A DNA stretch of 64,000 nt from Achromobacter animicus (GCF_902859585.1 NZ_CADIJM010000002.1:62001-126000), one strand, 5' to 3'. Shown: positions 53,785-63,064, numbered from the stretch's first letter. The notes: generated by a model from the sequence alone, not told the origin. Translations and numbers: made by a program.

Positions 53785-54924
53785 ATGCAACGCCTGTTTC
53801 AAAGCGCGTGGTATCGCGGGTTCCTGCTGTGCTGCGCCTACGTCGTCGTGGCGGCCGCCGTGATGAACGGGTTCTACACCAAGTGGCGGCTCAACGACGG
53901 CCATGCGGCGCTCGGGCTGTCGCAGATGGTCGAGGGCACGGCCCACCGTCCGTATGTGTATCGGCAGTTCGTGCCCGCGCTGGCCAACGGCATCCAGGCG
54001 TTGCTGCCGCCGGCCACCGTGGCGCGCCTGTCCGAGCGTCTGGCCGAACCTCGGCGCGTGAACAGCCGTTCGGGTCTGGCGATGCGCTATCCGGCGTCCG
54101 AGGCCCTGCTGCCGGCAGTCACCTTGCGCTACCACCTCGTCTACTACCTGACGTTTGCCGCGCTGTTGGCTTCGCTGTTCGTCATGCGCCGCGTGGCGCA
54201 GCAGGCGGGGGCGGGTGCGGTGGCCGCGACGGCAGCGCCTGCGGTCCTGGCGATGATGGTGCCGTTCTTTTTGACCGAGGGCGGCTACTTCTACGATTTC
54301 GTCGAACTGCTGTTCATCATGAGCGCCGTGCTGCTGGCGCTGGGCGCCTCGCGCCAGACGCCGGTCCGGCTTTGCGCGCTGGTGGCGCTGGCAGGGCTGG
54401 CGACGTGGAACAAGGAAGCCTTCTTCTTTTTCACGCCCGCCCTGTACCCGCTCTTGCGGCGCAACCTGCCGCGCCTGCCGGCGTCGGGCGTCGTGACGGT
54501 GCTGCTGCTGGTGAGCGGTTGCGTCTATCTGGCGCTGCGCATGCGTTACGCGGGCAATCCCGGATCCACCGTGGATTTCCAGCTGTGGGACAACCTGCGC
54601 TACTACGTTGACCCCCGCAACTGGCTGCTTACCGAGAACACCTATGGCGTTCTGCTGCCGCGCGGCTTCAGTCTCTTCAGCATCCTGGCCTTCGCGGGCA
54701 TCGCCATCAATGGCTGGCCGCGGCTGCCAGATGCCCTGCGCGGGCACGCGAAGCTGGCGCTGGCCATCAACGTGCCGCTGTTCCTGTTGTTTTGTTCGCC
54801 CGGCGAAATGCGCAATCTGAGCATGCTGTATCCGGCACTGCTGTGCCTGCTGGCGCTGGCGCTGGCAAAGTGGCTGGGGCCGCAGACCGCGCCCCAACCG
54901 GCCGTCTCCCTGGAAGTCCGATGA
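53785..54924 (+). CDS. Polytopic membrane protein, paralogue 1 (possible GT-C-like)
   Basis: The 379-residue protein has one helix near residue 12-32, a first external loop of about 85 residues (YTKWRLNDGHAALGLSQMVE, then RPYVYRQFVPALANGI and NSRSGLAMRYPASEA) and about eight further helices. The layout, with conserved Asp in the first loop, recalls GT-C glycosyltransferases, but I recognise no family. It is a clear paralogue of the next protein. It lies 8 bp behind the SMR-like gene. Confidence 0.7.
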   Translation: MQRLFQSAWYRGFLLCCAYVVVAAAVMNGFYTKWRLNDGHAALGLSQMVEGTAHRPYVYRQFVPALANGIQALLPPATVARLSERLAEPRRVNSRSGLAMRYPASEALLPAVTLRYHLVYYLTFAALLASLFVMRRVAQQAGAGAVAATAAPAVLAMMVPFFLTEGGYFYDFVELLFIMSAVLLALGASRQTPVRLCALVALAGLATWNKEAFFFFTPALYPLLRRNLPRLPASGVVTVLLLVSGCVYLALRMRYAGNPGSTVDFQLWDNLRYYVDPRNWLLTENTYGVLLPRGFSLFSILAFAGIAINGWPRLPDALRGHAKLALAINVPLFLLFCSPGEMRNLSMLYPALLCLLALALAKWLGPQTAPQPAVSLEVR

Positions 54925-56072
54925 TCCGTTTTTTCAATAGCGTGGGCTACCGCCGATTCCTGTTGGCGATGCTCTATGTCATGGTCGCCGCGGCGGCCTT
55001 CAATGGTTTCTATACCAAGTGGCGCCTGAACGACGGGCATGGTCCACATTCGCTGGCGTCCATGGTCGACGGCACCGCGTACCGGCCTTACGTGTACCGC
55101 CAGTTCGCGCCGGCCATCGCCAATGGCATTCAAGACCTGATGCCGGCCGCGACCGTCGAGCGACTGTCCGAGCGGCTGACCGACCCGCGCCGTGTGAACA
55201 GCCGGTCAGGGCTGGCCATGCGTTTTCCCGCGTCGGAAGCGATGCAGGCGCCTGTGACGCTGCGCTATCACATCGTCTATTACCTGACCTTCCTGGCGCT
55301 GCTCGGCTCGCTGTTCGCCATGCGGTCGGTGTGCCTGCGGGCGGGCGCCAGCGCAGCCGCCGCCACCGCGGCGCCGCTCGTCATTGCGTTGCTGCTGCCG
55401 TTCTTTCTGACCGAAGGCGGCTTCTTCTACGACTTCTTCGAAGTGCTGTTCATGGCATGCGCGATTCTGCTTGCCTGGCGCATCCCGGTCGAACGCCCCG
55501 TGCGCGCGGCCGGGCGGCTGGGCTTGCTTGCCGTCGTTGCCGCAATGGCGACCTGGAACAAGGAGGCGTTCTTCTTCTATGTCGTCACGCTGTATCCCAT
55601 TCTTCGGCTCAGCCTGCCGCGCCTCAAGGCTGCAACCGTCGTGGCGGGGCTGGTGTTCGTCTGCGGCTGCGTGTATCTGGCGCTGCGCGTGCGCTACGCG
55701 GGCAACCCGGGCGGTGCGGTGAGTTTCCAGCCGGGTGCGAATTTCTTCTACTTCCTGGACCCCGGCAACTGGTTCCGCACCGAAAGCACCTACGGCGTCG
55801 CGCTGCCCAAAGGGCTGAGCGCCGTGATGGTGTTGATGATCGCGGGCGTGGCCGTCACCGGCTGGCGCCTGCTGCCCGCGCCGTTCCGGTTGCACGTGCT
55901 GATGGCGCTGGCGGTCAATGTGCCGCTCTTTCTGCTGTTTGCCGCCGAGGGCGAGGCGCGCAACTTGAGCATGCTGTATCCGTCGCTGCTGGTGCTGATG
56001 GCAATGGCCTTGACGGCCTGGATGAACACCGCCGCGCCGACCGCGGCGGGCGTTGATCGCGCGCAAGCGTAA
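54921..56072 (+). CDS. Polytopic membrane protein, paralogue 2 (possible GT-C-like)
   Basis: The 383-residue protein repeats the plan of its neighbour: FNGFYTKWRLNDGHG, RPYVYRQFAPAIANGIQDLM, NSRSGLAMRFPASEA, LLPFFLTEGGFFYDFFEVLF, given as FFLTEGGFFYDFFE, ATWNKEAFFFY and RYAGNPGG all recur at equivalent places. The two genes overlap by four bases (ATGA). A tandem duplication kept as two full-length genes suggests a heterodimer or two related transfer steps. It ends the operon; no terminator is obvious in the 146 bp after it. Confidence 0.7.
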   Translation: MIRFFNSVGYRRFLLAMLYVMVAAAAFNGFYTKWRLNDGHGPHSLASMVDGTAYRPYVYRQFAPAIANGIQDLMPAATVERLSERLTDPRRVNSRSGLAMRFPASEAMQAPVTLRYHIVYYLTFLALLGSLFAMRSVCLRAGASAAAATAAPLVIALLLPFFLTEGGFFYDFFEVLFMACAILLAWRIPVERPVRAAGRLGLLAVVAAMATWNKEAFFFYVVTLYPILRLSLPRLKAATVVAGLVFVCGCVYLALRVRYAGNPGGAVSFQPGANFFYFLDPGNWFRTESTYGVALPKGLSAVMVLMIAGVAVTGWRLLPAPFRLHVLMALAVNVPLFLLFAAEGEARNLSMLYPSLLVLMAMALTAWMNTAAPTAAGVDRAQA

Positions 56073-56218
56073 TCGGCGGTGCGCGGGTTTACCCCATACC
56101 CGCTCATCACCAAAATTTGTATGATGACCCGATAACTTCTATTCAAGAGACATCGTCGTCATGCCTGCTTCGCCGCGTCTGCTGTTCGTTGCCCGTCCCT
56201 GCCGCCCGGGGACATTCC

Positions 56219-56857
56219 ATGACTGAAGAAGCCCGCATCCGCGAAGAAATCTGCACCATCGGCGCAAGCCTCTATGCGCGTGGCTATACCGTCGGCGCGG
56301 CCGGCAACATCAGCGCCCGGCTGGACGACGGATGGCTCATCACACCCACCGACGCCTGCCTGGGCCGGCTGGATCCCGCCGAGCTGGCCAAGGTCGATCT
56401 GGACGGCAACTGGGTCGCCGGCGGCAAGCCGTCCAAGACCTTGCTGCTGCATCAGGGCATCTACCGCGCCAGCCCGGATTCCCGCGGCATCGTGCATACG
56501 CACTCCACCCATCTGGTCGCGCTGACGCTCGCGGGCGTGTGGCGTCCGGACGAGGTATTGCCGCCGATCACGCCCTACCAGGTCATGAAGGTGGGTCGCA
56601 TCCCGTTGATCGGCTATCGCCGTCCGGGCGATCCGCAGGCGGCAGCCGAAGTCGCCGCCGTGGCGGGGGAGGTGCGCGGCGCCTTGTTCGAGCGGCTGGG
56701 CCCGGTGGTCTGGGAAAAGTCGGTGTCCCACGCGTCGTTTGCGCTCGAGGAACTGGAAGAAACCGCCCGCCTGTGGCTGATGACTCAGCCGCGTCCCGAG
56801 CCGCTGACGGACGAGGCCATCGAGACCCTGCGCGCCACGTTCGGCGCCCGCTACTGA
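56219..56857 (+). CDS. otnC: 3-oxo-tetronate 4-phosphate decarboxylase OtnC
   Basis: A class II aldolase-fold enzyme of 212 residues that decarboxylates 3-oxo-tetronate 4-phosphate to dihydroxyacetone phosphate. The fold is shown by YTVGAAGNISARLDDGWLIT, given in part as AAGNISARLDDGWLIT, SKTLLLHQGIYRA and the metal-binding IVHTHSTHLVALT. It belongs to the DUF1537-associated tetronate pathway by gene context. ATG 56219 fits the conserved start; the frame is open upstream. First gene of the acid-sugar operon. Confidence 0.93.
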   Translation: MTEEARIREEICTIGASLYARGYTVGAAGNISARLDDGWLITPTDACLGRLDPAELAKVDLDGNWVAGGKPSKTLLLHQGIYRASPDSRGIVHTHSTHLVALTLAGVWRPDEVLPPITPYQVMKVGRIPLIGYRRPGDPQAAAEVAAVAGEVRGALFERLGPVVWEKSVSHASFALEELEETARLWLMTQPRPEPLTDEAIETLRATFGARY

Positions 56858-56931
56858 TCCGCTTTTTCGTACAAAGCCTGCCGGCCGCGACAGCGCGGAT
56901 CAAGGCGGCGCATTCTTGATGGAGACTGGTA

Positions 56932-58263
56932 ATGCCCCCGATGGAACTGGCGTCCCACGCCGCGCCTGCGGCTTCGTCGCCGCCCGAGTCCCGCGAAACC
57001 GCTCGCGCGTATGCCAAGGTGTTCTGGCGGCTGGTGCCGTTCCTGATGCTTTGCTATGTCATCGCCTACCTGGACCGCGTCAACGTCGGCTTCGCCAAGC
57101 TGCAGATGTCGCAGGACCTGGGCTTCAGTGAAACCGTCTTTGGCCTGGGCGCCGGCGTTTTCTTCATTGGCTACTTCCTGTTCGAAGTGCCCAGCAATTT
57201 GCTGATGCACCGGCTGGGGGCGCGGATCTGGATCGCGCGCATCATGATCACCTGGGGCATTCTGTCGGGCATGTTCATGTTCGTCGAAACCCCGACGGGC
57301 TTCTACATCCTGCGCTTCCTGTTGGGGCTGGCCGAAGCCGGGTTCTATCCCGGCGTGATCCTGTACCTGACCTACTGGTACCCGGCCCACCGACGCGCAA
57401 AGATCATCGCGCTGTTCATGTCGGCCATTCCGGTGGCGGGCATCTTCGGCAATCCGCTGTCCGGCTGGATCATGGAGGCCTTCCATGGCATGCACGGCTT
57501 GCAGGGCTGGCAATGGATGTTCCTGATCGAGGCCGTGCCGGCGCTGGTGATCGGCGTGGTCACTGTGATGTATCTGGACAATGGCATCGCCAGCGCCAAA
57601 TGGCTGAGCGACGACGAAAAGAAGCTGCTGACGCGCGAGATCGAACAGGACCAGAAGGAGACAGGCACGCAGAAGCATTCGCTGCGCGCGGTGTTCGCCG
57701 ACAAGCGCGTGTGGTGGATGTGCCTGATCTACTTTGCCTTCGTCGCCGGCCAGTATGGCTTGACGTTCTGGATGCCCACGCTGATCAAGTCCACGGGCGT
57801 GACGGGGGCGTTCAACATCGGCCTGCTCAGCGCCATCCCCTTCCTGTGCGCCATCGTCGTGATGAACCTGCTGGGCCATTCCGCGGACCGCCGGCGCGAG
57901 CGCCGCTGGCACCTGATCGTGCCGGCGCTGGCGGGCGCCGTGGGCTTCTCGGCGGCGGCTTCGTTTGCCGACAACACCGTGGTGTCCCTGGTGTTCCTGT
58001 CCATGGCGGCCGCGGGCGTGCTGACCTGCGCACCGCTGTTCTGGTCGCTGCCGACCGCGTTTCTGTCCGGCACGGCTGCGGCCGCCGGCATCGCCATCGT
58101 CAACTCCGTGGGCAACCTGGCCGGCTTTGCCAGCCCCTACATGATCGGCTACCTGAAGGACCTGACCAGTTCCACTGCGTCCGGCATGTACGTGCTGGCG
58201 GGCGTGCTCGTCATTGGCGCCATCGCGGTCTGGTTCACGCCGGCCAAGCTGGTCAACCGCTAG
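56932..58263 (+). CDS. MFS transporter (anion:cation symporter type), probable tetronate uptake
   Basis: The 443-residue protein has twelve membrane helices and the ACS/phthalate-permease signatures CYVIAYLDRVNVGFAKLQM, given in part as YLDRVNVGFAK, FFIGYFLFEVPSNLLMHRLG, given in part as FEVPSNLLMHRLGAR, and LGLAEAGFYPGVILYL. Lying between otnC and otnI, it probably imports D-erythronate, L-threonate or related acids. GGAG precedes the ATG; a second ATG three codons on is possible. Confidence 0.92.
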   Translation: MPPMELASHAAPAASSPPESRETARAYAKVFWRLVPFLMLCYVIAYLDRVNVGFAKLQMSQDLGFSETVFGLGAGVFFIGYFLFEVPSNLLMHRLGARIWIARIMITWGILSGMFMFVETPTGFYILRFLLGLAEAGFYPGVILYLTYWYPAHRRAKIIALFMSAIPVAGIFGNPLSGWIMEAFHGMHGLQGWQWMFLIEAVPALVIGVVTVMYLDNGIASAKWLSDDEKKLLTREIEQDQKETGTQKHSLRAVFADKRVWWMCLIYFAFVAGQYGLTFWMPTLIKSTGVTGAFNIGLLSAIPFLCAIVVMNLLGHSADRRRERRWHLIVPALAGAVGFSAAASFADNTVVSLVFLSMAAAGVLTCAPLFWSLPTAFLSGTAAAAGIAIVNSVGNLAGFASPYMIGYLKDLTSSTASGMYVLAGVLVIGAIAVWFTPAKLVNR

Positions 58264-58302
58264 CGCGGCGTCCGCAATCACCTCTGCATCAAAGGAACCG
58301 AC

Positions 58303-59088
58303 ATGCCGCGCCTGGCCGCAAATCTCAGCATGATGTACACGGAACATCCCTTCCTGGAGCGCTTCGCCGCCGCGGCGCATGACGGGTTCACGGGGGTGGA
58401 ATTCCTGTTTCCCTACGATTTCACGGCGGCCGAGATCCGATCGCGCCTGGATGCGCACGGCCTGACGCAGGCCCTGTTCAATGCGCCGCCGGGTGACTGG
58501 GCGGCGGGTGAGCGCGGCATCGCATCGCTGCCTGGGCGCGAAGACGAGTTCAAGCGCGGATTGGACCAGGCGCTGGAATACGCCGCGGTGCTGGGCAACC
58601 GCCATCTGCACGTGATGGCAGGCCTGATCCGTCCCGGCCAGGACCACGCGGCGCACCGGGATGTCTACGTCAGGAACCTGGCGCTTGCCGCGCGCATGGC
58701 CGCCACCGCTGGCGTTACCGTGGTGATTGAACCGATCAACACGCGCGATATTCCCGGCTTTTTCCTGAACCGGCAGGACGACGCGCAGGCCATTCGTCAC
58801 GACGTGGGCGCGGACAACCTGAAGGTGCAGTTCGACATCTACCACTGCCAGATCGTCGAAGGCGATATCGCCGTGAAGCTCGAACGCGATATGCCCGGCA
58901 TTGGCCACATCCAGATTGCGGGCGTGCCAGACCGTCACGAACCCGATCTGGGTGAACTGAACTACCCGTACCTGTTCCAGCGTATCGACGCGTTGGGTTA
59001 TCAAGGCTGGATCGGCTGCGAATACCGCCCGCGCGCCGGAACGTCCGAAGGCCTGGGCTGGGCCCAACCCTATCTCACCCATCGTTGA
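58303..59088 (+). CDS. otnI: 2-oxo-tetronate isomerase OtnI (hydroxypyruvate isomerase family)
   Basis: A TIM-barrel isomerase of 261 residues starting [20 protein letters not shown], with [31 protein letters not shown] and [17 protein letters not shown]; these hold the acidic and His metal ligands of the Hyi family. In the tetronate operon it interconverts 2-oxo- and 3-oxo-tetronate. AAAGGA lies before the ATG. Confidence 0.93.
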   Translation: MPRLAANLSMMYTEHPFLERFAAAAHDGFTGVEFLFPYDFTAAEIRSRLDAHGLTQALFNAPPGDWAAGERGIASLPGREDEFKRGLDQALEYAAVLGNRHLHVMAGLIRPGQDHAAHRDVYVRNLALAARMAATAGVTVVIEPINTRDIPGFFLNRQDDAQAIRHDVGADNLKVQFDIYHCQIVEGDIAVKLERDMPGIGHIQIAGVPDRHEPDLGELNYPYLFQRIDALGYQGWIGCEYRPRAGTSEGLGWAQPYLTHR

Positions 59089-59098
59089 GCATCCCATC

Positions 59099-60070
59099 AT
59101 GAAGATACTGATCACCGGCGGCGCCGGATTCCTGGGCCAGCGGCTGGCGCGCAAACTGCTCGAGCGCGGCACGCTGGCGCTGGAAGGCGGCAAGCCCCAG
59201 ACCATTACGCAAATCGATTTGCTGGACGTCGTGAAGGCGGATCTGCAGGACCCGCGCGTACGGTCGCTGGAAGGCGACATTGCCGACCCGGCGGTGCTGC
59301 GGCAAGCCATCGATACCGAGACGCGCGCCATTTTTCATCTGGCCGCCATTGTCAGCGGACAGGCGGAGGCGGACTTCGACCTGGGCATGCGCATCAATCT
59401 GGACGCCTCGCGCGCGTTGCTGGAAACCTGCCGCGCGCTGGGCCACAAGCCGCGCGTCATTTTCACCAGCTCCGTGGCGGTGTATGGCGGCAATCTGCCC
59501 GACACCGTGCGCGACGACACTGCGCTCAATCCGCAATCGTCCTACGGCACGCAGAAGGCCATCGCCGAACTGCTGCTGGCCGACTACACGCGGCGCGGGT
59601 TCGTCGATGGCCGTGTGCTGCGCCTGCCGACCATCAGCGTGCGTCCCGGCCGGCCGAATGCGGCGGCGTCGTCGTTCGCCAGCGGCATCATCCGCGAACC
59701 CCTGAATGGCGAACCGGCCGTGTGCCCGGTTGGCGCGGACACGCGGCTGTGGCTGCTGTCGCCGCGCGGCGCGATCGCTGCCTTGATCGCAGGCTGCGAG
59801 CTGGATGCCGAGGCGATGGCGGACCGGACGCCGATCAACCTGCCTGGCGTGTCAGTCACGGCGGCCGAGATGGCGCAGGCCTTGCGCGAGGTCGCGGGCG
59901 ACGAGGTTGCCGACCGCATCAGCTGGCAGGCGGACGCGCGTGTCGAGCGCATCGTCGGCAGTTGGCCGGGGCGTTGGGACACGTCGCGCGCCACCCGCCT
60001 GGGCCTGACGGGCGATGGCAGTTTTGCCGACATCGTCCGCGCCTACATGGCCGACGACCTGAAGCGTTGA
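59099..60070 (+). CDS. denD: D-erythronate dehydrogenase DenD (SDR family)
   Basis: An extended short-chain dehydrogenase of 323 residues: NAD motif ITGGAGFLGQRLA, catalytic Ser in TSSVAVYGG and the YGTQK (YxxxK) pair, and RLPTISVRPGRPN. In the operon context it oxidises D-erythronate at C2. Its fold is that of nucleotide-sugar epimerases, but position 10 bp after otnI and motif details speak for DenD and against a capsule epimerase. Confidence 0.92.
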   Translation: MKILITGGAGFLGQRLARKLLERGTLALEGGKPQTITQIDLLDVVKADLQDPRVRSLEGDIADPAVLRQAIDTETRAIFHLAAIVSGQAEADFDLGMRINLDASRALLETCRALGHKPRVIFTSSVAVYGGNLPDTVRDDTALNPQSSYGTQKAIAELLLADYTRRGFVDGRVLRLPTISVRPGRPNAAASSFASGIIREPLNGEPAVCPVGADTRLWLLSPRGAIAALIAGCELDAEAMADRTPINLPGVSVTAAEMAQALREVAGDEVADRISWQADARVERIVGSWPGRWDTSRATRLGLTGDGSFADIVRAYMADDLKR

Positions 60071-60116
60071 GTCGCCGCCTTTCCCTTTTGCATCCCGCTC
60101 CCGGACAACGAACGAC

Positions 60117-61025
60117 ATGATCAATTCCACAGAAACACCGCGCCGCGTTGGCGTCATCGGCCTGGGCGCGATGGGCGCGGGCATTGCCCAAAGCCTGCGC
60201 CGCGCCGGGCACGCGGTCCACGTGTACGACATTCGCGCCGACGCCGCGGCGGCCTTCGCGGCGCAGGGCGGCGTGGCCTGCGCCAGCCTGGCGGACATGG
60301 CGCAGGCCTGCGAGATCGTCGTCAGCGTGGTCGTCAACGCGCAGCAGACCGAGTCGGTGCTGTTCGGCGACGGCAGCCTTGCCGCGGCGCTGCGGCCCGG
60401 ATCGGTATTCGTCATGTGCTCTACCGTGGACCCCAACTGGTCCGTGGCACTGGAAGGGCGCCTGGCCGGGCAGGGCATCCTGTATCTGGACGCGCCCATC
60501 TCCGGCGGCGCGGCCAAGGCGGCTGCCGGCCAGATGACCATGATGACCGCCGGCAGCGCGGCCGCGTACGAGGCTTGCGGGTCAGTGCTGGAATCGATGG
60601 CGGGAAAGGTCTATCGGCTGGGCGACCGCGCGGGCGCGGGAAGCAAGGTCAAGATCATCAACCAGTTGCTGGCCGGCGTGCACATCGCGGCCGCCGCCGA
60701 GGCCATGGCCCTGGGCCTGCGCGAAGGCGTGGACGCCGATGCGTTGTATGAGGTCATCACGCACAGCGCGGGCAACAGCTGGATGTTCGAGAACCGCATG
60801 CCCCACGTGCTGGCGGGCGACTACACGCCGTTGTCCGCAGTGGACATCTTCGTGAAAGACCTGGGCTTGGTGCTGGATACCGCAAGACACACCCGGTTCC
60901 CGCTGCCGCTGGCATCCACCGCGCACCAGATGTTCATGCAGGCGTCGTCGGCCGGCCATGGCCGGGAAGACGACAGCGCCGTGATCAAGATTTTCCCGGG
61001 CATTTCCCTGCCGGAGGCCAAATGA
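60117..61025 (+). CDS. ltnD: L-threonate dehydrogenase LtnD
   Basis: A beta-hydroxyacid dehydrogenase of 302 residues: GVIGLGAMGAGIAQSL (NAD site), DAPISGGAAKAAAGQMTMMTAG, given in part as DAPISGGAAKAA, the catalytic lysine region GAGSKVKIINQLL and FVKDLGLVLD. LtnD oxidises L-threonate to 2-oxo-tetronate. With DenD also present, the operon should serve more than one tetronate isomer. It overlaps otnK by four bases. Confidence 0.93.
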   Translation: MINSTETPRRVGVIGLGAMGAGIAQSLRRAGHAVHVYDIRADAAAAFAAQGGVACASLADMAQACEIVVSVVVNAQQTESVLFGDGSLAAALRPGSVFVMCSTVDPNWSVALEGRLAGQGILYLDAPISGGAAKAAAGQMTMMTAGSAAAYEACGSVLESMAGKVYRLGDRAGAGSKVKIINQLLAGVHIAAAAEAMALGLREGVDADALYEVITHSAGNSWMFENRMPHVLAGDYTPLSAVDIFVKDLGLVLDTARHTRFPLPLASTAHQMFMQASSAGHGREDDSAVIKIFPGISLPEAK

Positions 61026-62275
61026 CGATCAAGCTGGGCTGCATCGCCGACGATTTCACGGGCGCCACCGACCTGGCGAACAATCTGGTCCGCGCGGGCA
61101 TGCGCACGGTGCAGACCATCGGTACGCCGGGCGAGCCACTGCGGGACGACGCGGACGCTGTGGTGGTCGCGTTGAAGACCCGCACGCTGCCGCCCGACGA
61201 GGCCATCGCGCAATCGCTCGCAGCGCTGCAGTGGCTGCGTGCGCAAGGGGCCGAACAGATCTACTTCAAGTACTGCTCCACGTTCGACAGCACACCGCAG
61301 GGCAATATCGGGCCGGTCACGGATGCGCTGATGACGAACCTGGATACCGCTTTCACCATCGCGACGCCGGCGTTTCCCGACAACAAGCGCACGGTGTTCA
61401 AGGGCTATCTGTTCGCGGGCGACGTGCTGCTCAACGAATCCGGCATGCAGCATCACCCGCTGACGCCGATGACCGACCCCAACCTCGTGCGGGTGCTGGC
61501 GGCGCAAACGTCGCGCCGCGTGGGCCTGATCGATTACAGCGTGGTCGCTCGCGGCACCGCCGCCATTCGTGAACGCATCCAGGAACTGATGTCGCAGGGC
61601 ATCGAGATCGCCATCGTCGACGCCGTGTCCAACGACGACCTGCTGGCGCTGGGCCCGGCGCTGCAAGGCATGCCGTTGGTGACGGCGGGCTCCGGCGTGG
61701 CCATTGGCCTGCCGGGCAACTGGGGGCTGGCGGCTACGGGTTCTGCCGGCGTGGTGCGCGCACAAGGCTTGCAGGCCGTCGTGGCGGGCAGTTGCTCCGC
61801 CGCGACGAATGCGCAGGTGGCGGCCTTCATTGAAAGCGGCCGGCCCGCGCTGGCGCTGGATCCCATGAAGCTGGCCGCCGGCGAGGACGTGGCGGGGCAG
61901 GCGCTGGCCTGGGCCGAGCCGCGCATGCAGGACGGCCCGGTGCTCATCTATTCCACCGCGCAGCCTGATGCCGTCAGGCAAACCCAGGGCGCGCTCGGCG
62001 CGAGCCAGGCGGGCGCCATGATCGAAGCGGCAATCGCGCGCATCGCAGCCGGATTGGTGGAGCGCGGTGTGCGGCAATTGATCGTGGCCGGCGGCGAGAC
62101 CTCGGGCGCAGTGGTGCAGGCGCTGGGCCTGGAGCAGATCACGATCGGCGACCAGATCGATCCGGGCGTGCCGTGGTGCGCCGGTTATGCGCCGGTTGCG
62201 CAGGCCGACATCAGCATCGCGCTGAAGTCCGGCAACTTCGGCAGCCGGGATTTTTTCACGAAGGCGTTTCGCTAG
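61022..62275 (+). CDS. otnK: 3-oxo-tetronate kinase OtnK (DUF1537 family)
   Basis: A 417-residue four-carbon acid-sugar kinase. The N-terminal domain begins LGCIADDFTGATDLANNLV, family hallmark; the C-terminal nucleotide-binding domain has LIVAGGETSGAVVQALG. It phosphorylates 3-oxo-tetronate at C4, feeding OtnC. Last gene of the operon; the GntR regulator behind it is on the opposite strand. Confidence 0.95.
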   Translation: MTIKLGCIADDFTGATDLANNLVRAGMRTVQTIGTPGEPLRDDADAVVVALKTRTLPPDEAIAQSLAALQWLRAQGAEQIYFKYCSTFDSTPQGNIGPVTDALMTNLDTAFTIATPAFPDNKRTVFKGYLFAGDVLLNESGMQHHPLTPMTDPNLVRVLAAQTSRRVGLIDYSVVARGTAAIRERIQELMSQGIEIAIVDAVSNDDLLALGPALQGMPLVTAGSGVAIGLPGNWGLAATGSAGVVRAQGLQAVVAGSCSAATNAQVAAFIESGRPALALDPMKLAAGEDVAGQALAWAEPRMQDGPVLIYSTAQPDAVRQTQGALGASQAGAMIEAAIARIAAGLVERGVRQLIVAGGETSGAVVQALGLEQITIGDQIDPGVPWCAGYAPVAQADISIALKSGNFGSRDFFTKAFR

Positions 62276-62290
62276 CGGCCTGTGCAGGCC

Positions 62291-62335
62291 GGGGCGGTGC
62301 AGTCCGGGGCGGTGCAGTCCGCGGCGGTGTAGTCC
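62291..62335. repeat. Three tandem 15-bp units
   Basis: GGGGCGGTGCAGTCC occurs twice exactly and a third time with two changes, in the 81-bp gap between the convergent otnK and GntR genes. No terminator is visible there. Confidence 0.85.
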
Positions 62336-62356
62336 GGTATAGCGCTTCAGTCCGGC

Positions 62357-63064
62357 TCAGCGGTGCGCCTGGCTCAACCGCTTGGCGGCATTGACCATGT
62401 GAATGCGGGCGGCTTCCCGGGCGCCGTCCACATCCTTGCGCCGGATGGCTTCGACGATGGCGATGTGTTCCTGCAATACGTCGCGCATCAGATTTGCATG
62501 GCGCGCCTCGTTGCCGCGGGTGACGCGTGTGGCGGCTTCCAGGAACTGGCTGACGAACGCAAGGGTGGTCAGAAAGTACGGGTTGCCGGTGGCGCGCGCG
62601 ATGCTGCGGTGAAAGGCCACATCTTCCTTCACACCATCTCCGCCGTTGTCCACGGCCTGCGAGATCGCAGCCAGCGCCGCGTCGATCTCCACCATGTCTT
62701 GCTTCTTGCGGCTGGCGGCGGCTTGCGCCGCCACTTCGGTTTCCAGGGCCCGGCGCAGATCCACGATGTGCAGCACGGCCTCCAGCGACGAGAGCTCGGC
62801 CGCATCGATCCGCAGCGCCCGGTTGCCGCTGTGCCCCGTGACGAAGACTCCGCTGCCTTGCCGGGCTTCGACCACGCCATCCTGGCGCAGCCGCGACACG
62901 GCTTCGCGGATCACCGTGCGGCTGACGCCAAACTGTTCGGCCAGCGCGGATTCCGTGGGCAGCTTTTCACCGGGCAGCACGCGTCCTTCGTCGATCTCGG
63001 CGAGCAGACGTTTGGCGACCGTGTCGGTCAAGGTGGGAACAGCGGGAAGTCGGGGAAACGCCAT
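62357..63064 (-). CDS. GntR-family (FadR/FCD subgroup) regulator, probable tetronate-operon regulator
   Basis: The 235-residue protein has a winged helix (LPTESALAEQFGVSRTVIRE, then RQGSGVFVT) and an FCD domain with likely metal ligands in EDVAFHRSIARATGN and LQEHIAIVEAI. It sits at the end of the acid-sugar operon on the other strand, the usual place for its specific regulator. I could not identify a convincing operator before otnC; an imperfect TTGTATGATGA lies at about 56115. Confidence 0.9.
   Translation of the reverse strand: MAFPRLPAVPTLTDTVAKRLLAEIDEGRVLPGEKLPTESALAEQFGVSRTVIREAVSRLRQDGVVEARQGSGVFVTGHSGNRALRIDAAELSSLEAVLHIVDLRRALETEVAAQAAASRKKQDMVEIDAALAAISQAVDNGGDGVKEDVAFHRSIARATGNPYFLTTLAFVSQFLEAATRVTRGNEARHANLMRDVLQEHIAIVEAIRRKDVDGAREAARIHMVNAAKRLSQAHR

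Noticed and set aside
56110-56125. GntR operator before otnC (TTGTATGATGA)
   Set aside because: The match to a symmetrical FCD-type site is imperfect and no second half or conserved copy was seen near the regulator gene.
59099-60070. Candidate for the missing TviC epimerase
   Set aside because: Although of the SDR/epimerase fold, it sits inside the tetronate operon between otnI and ltnD and matches DenD; it is 26 kb from tviB.
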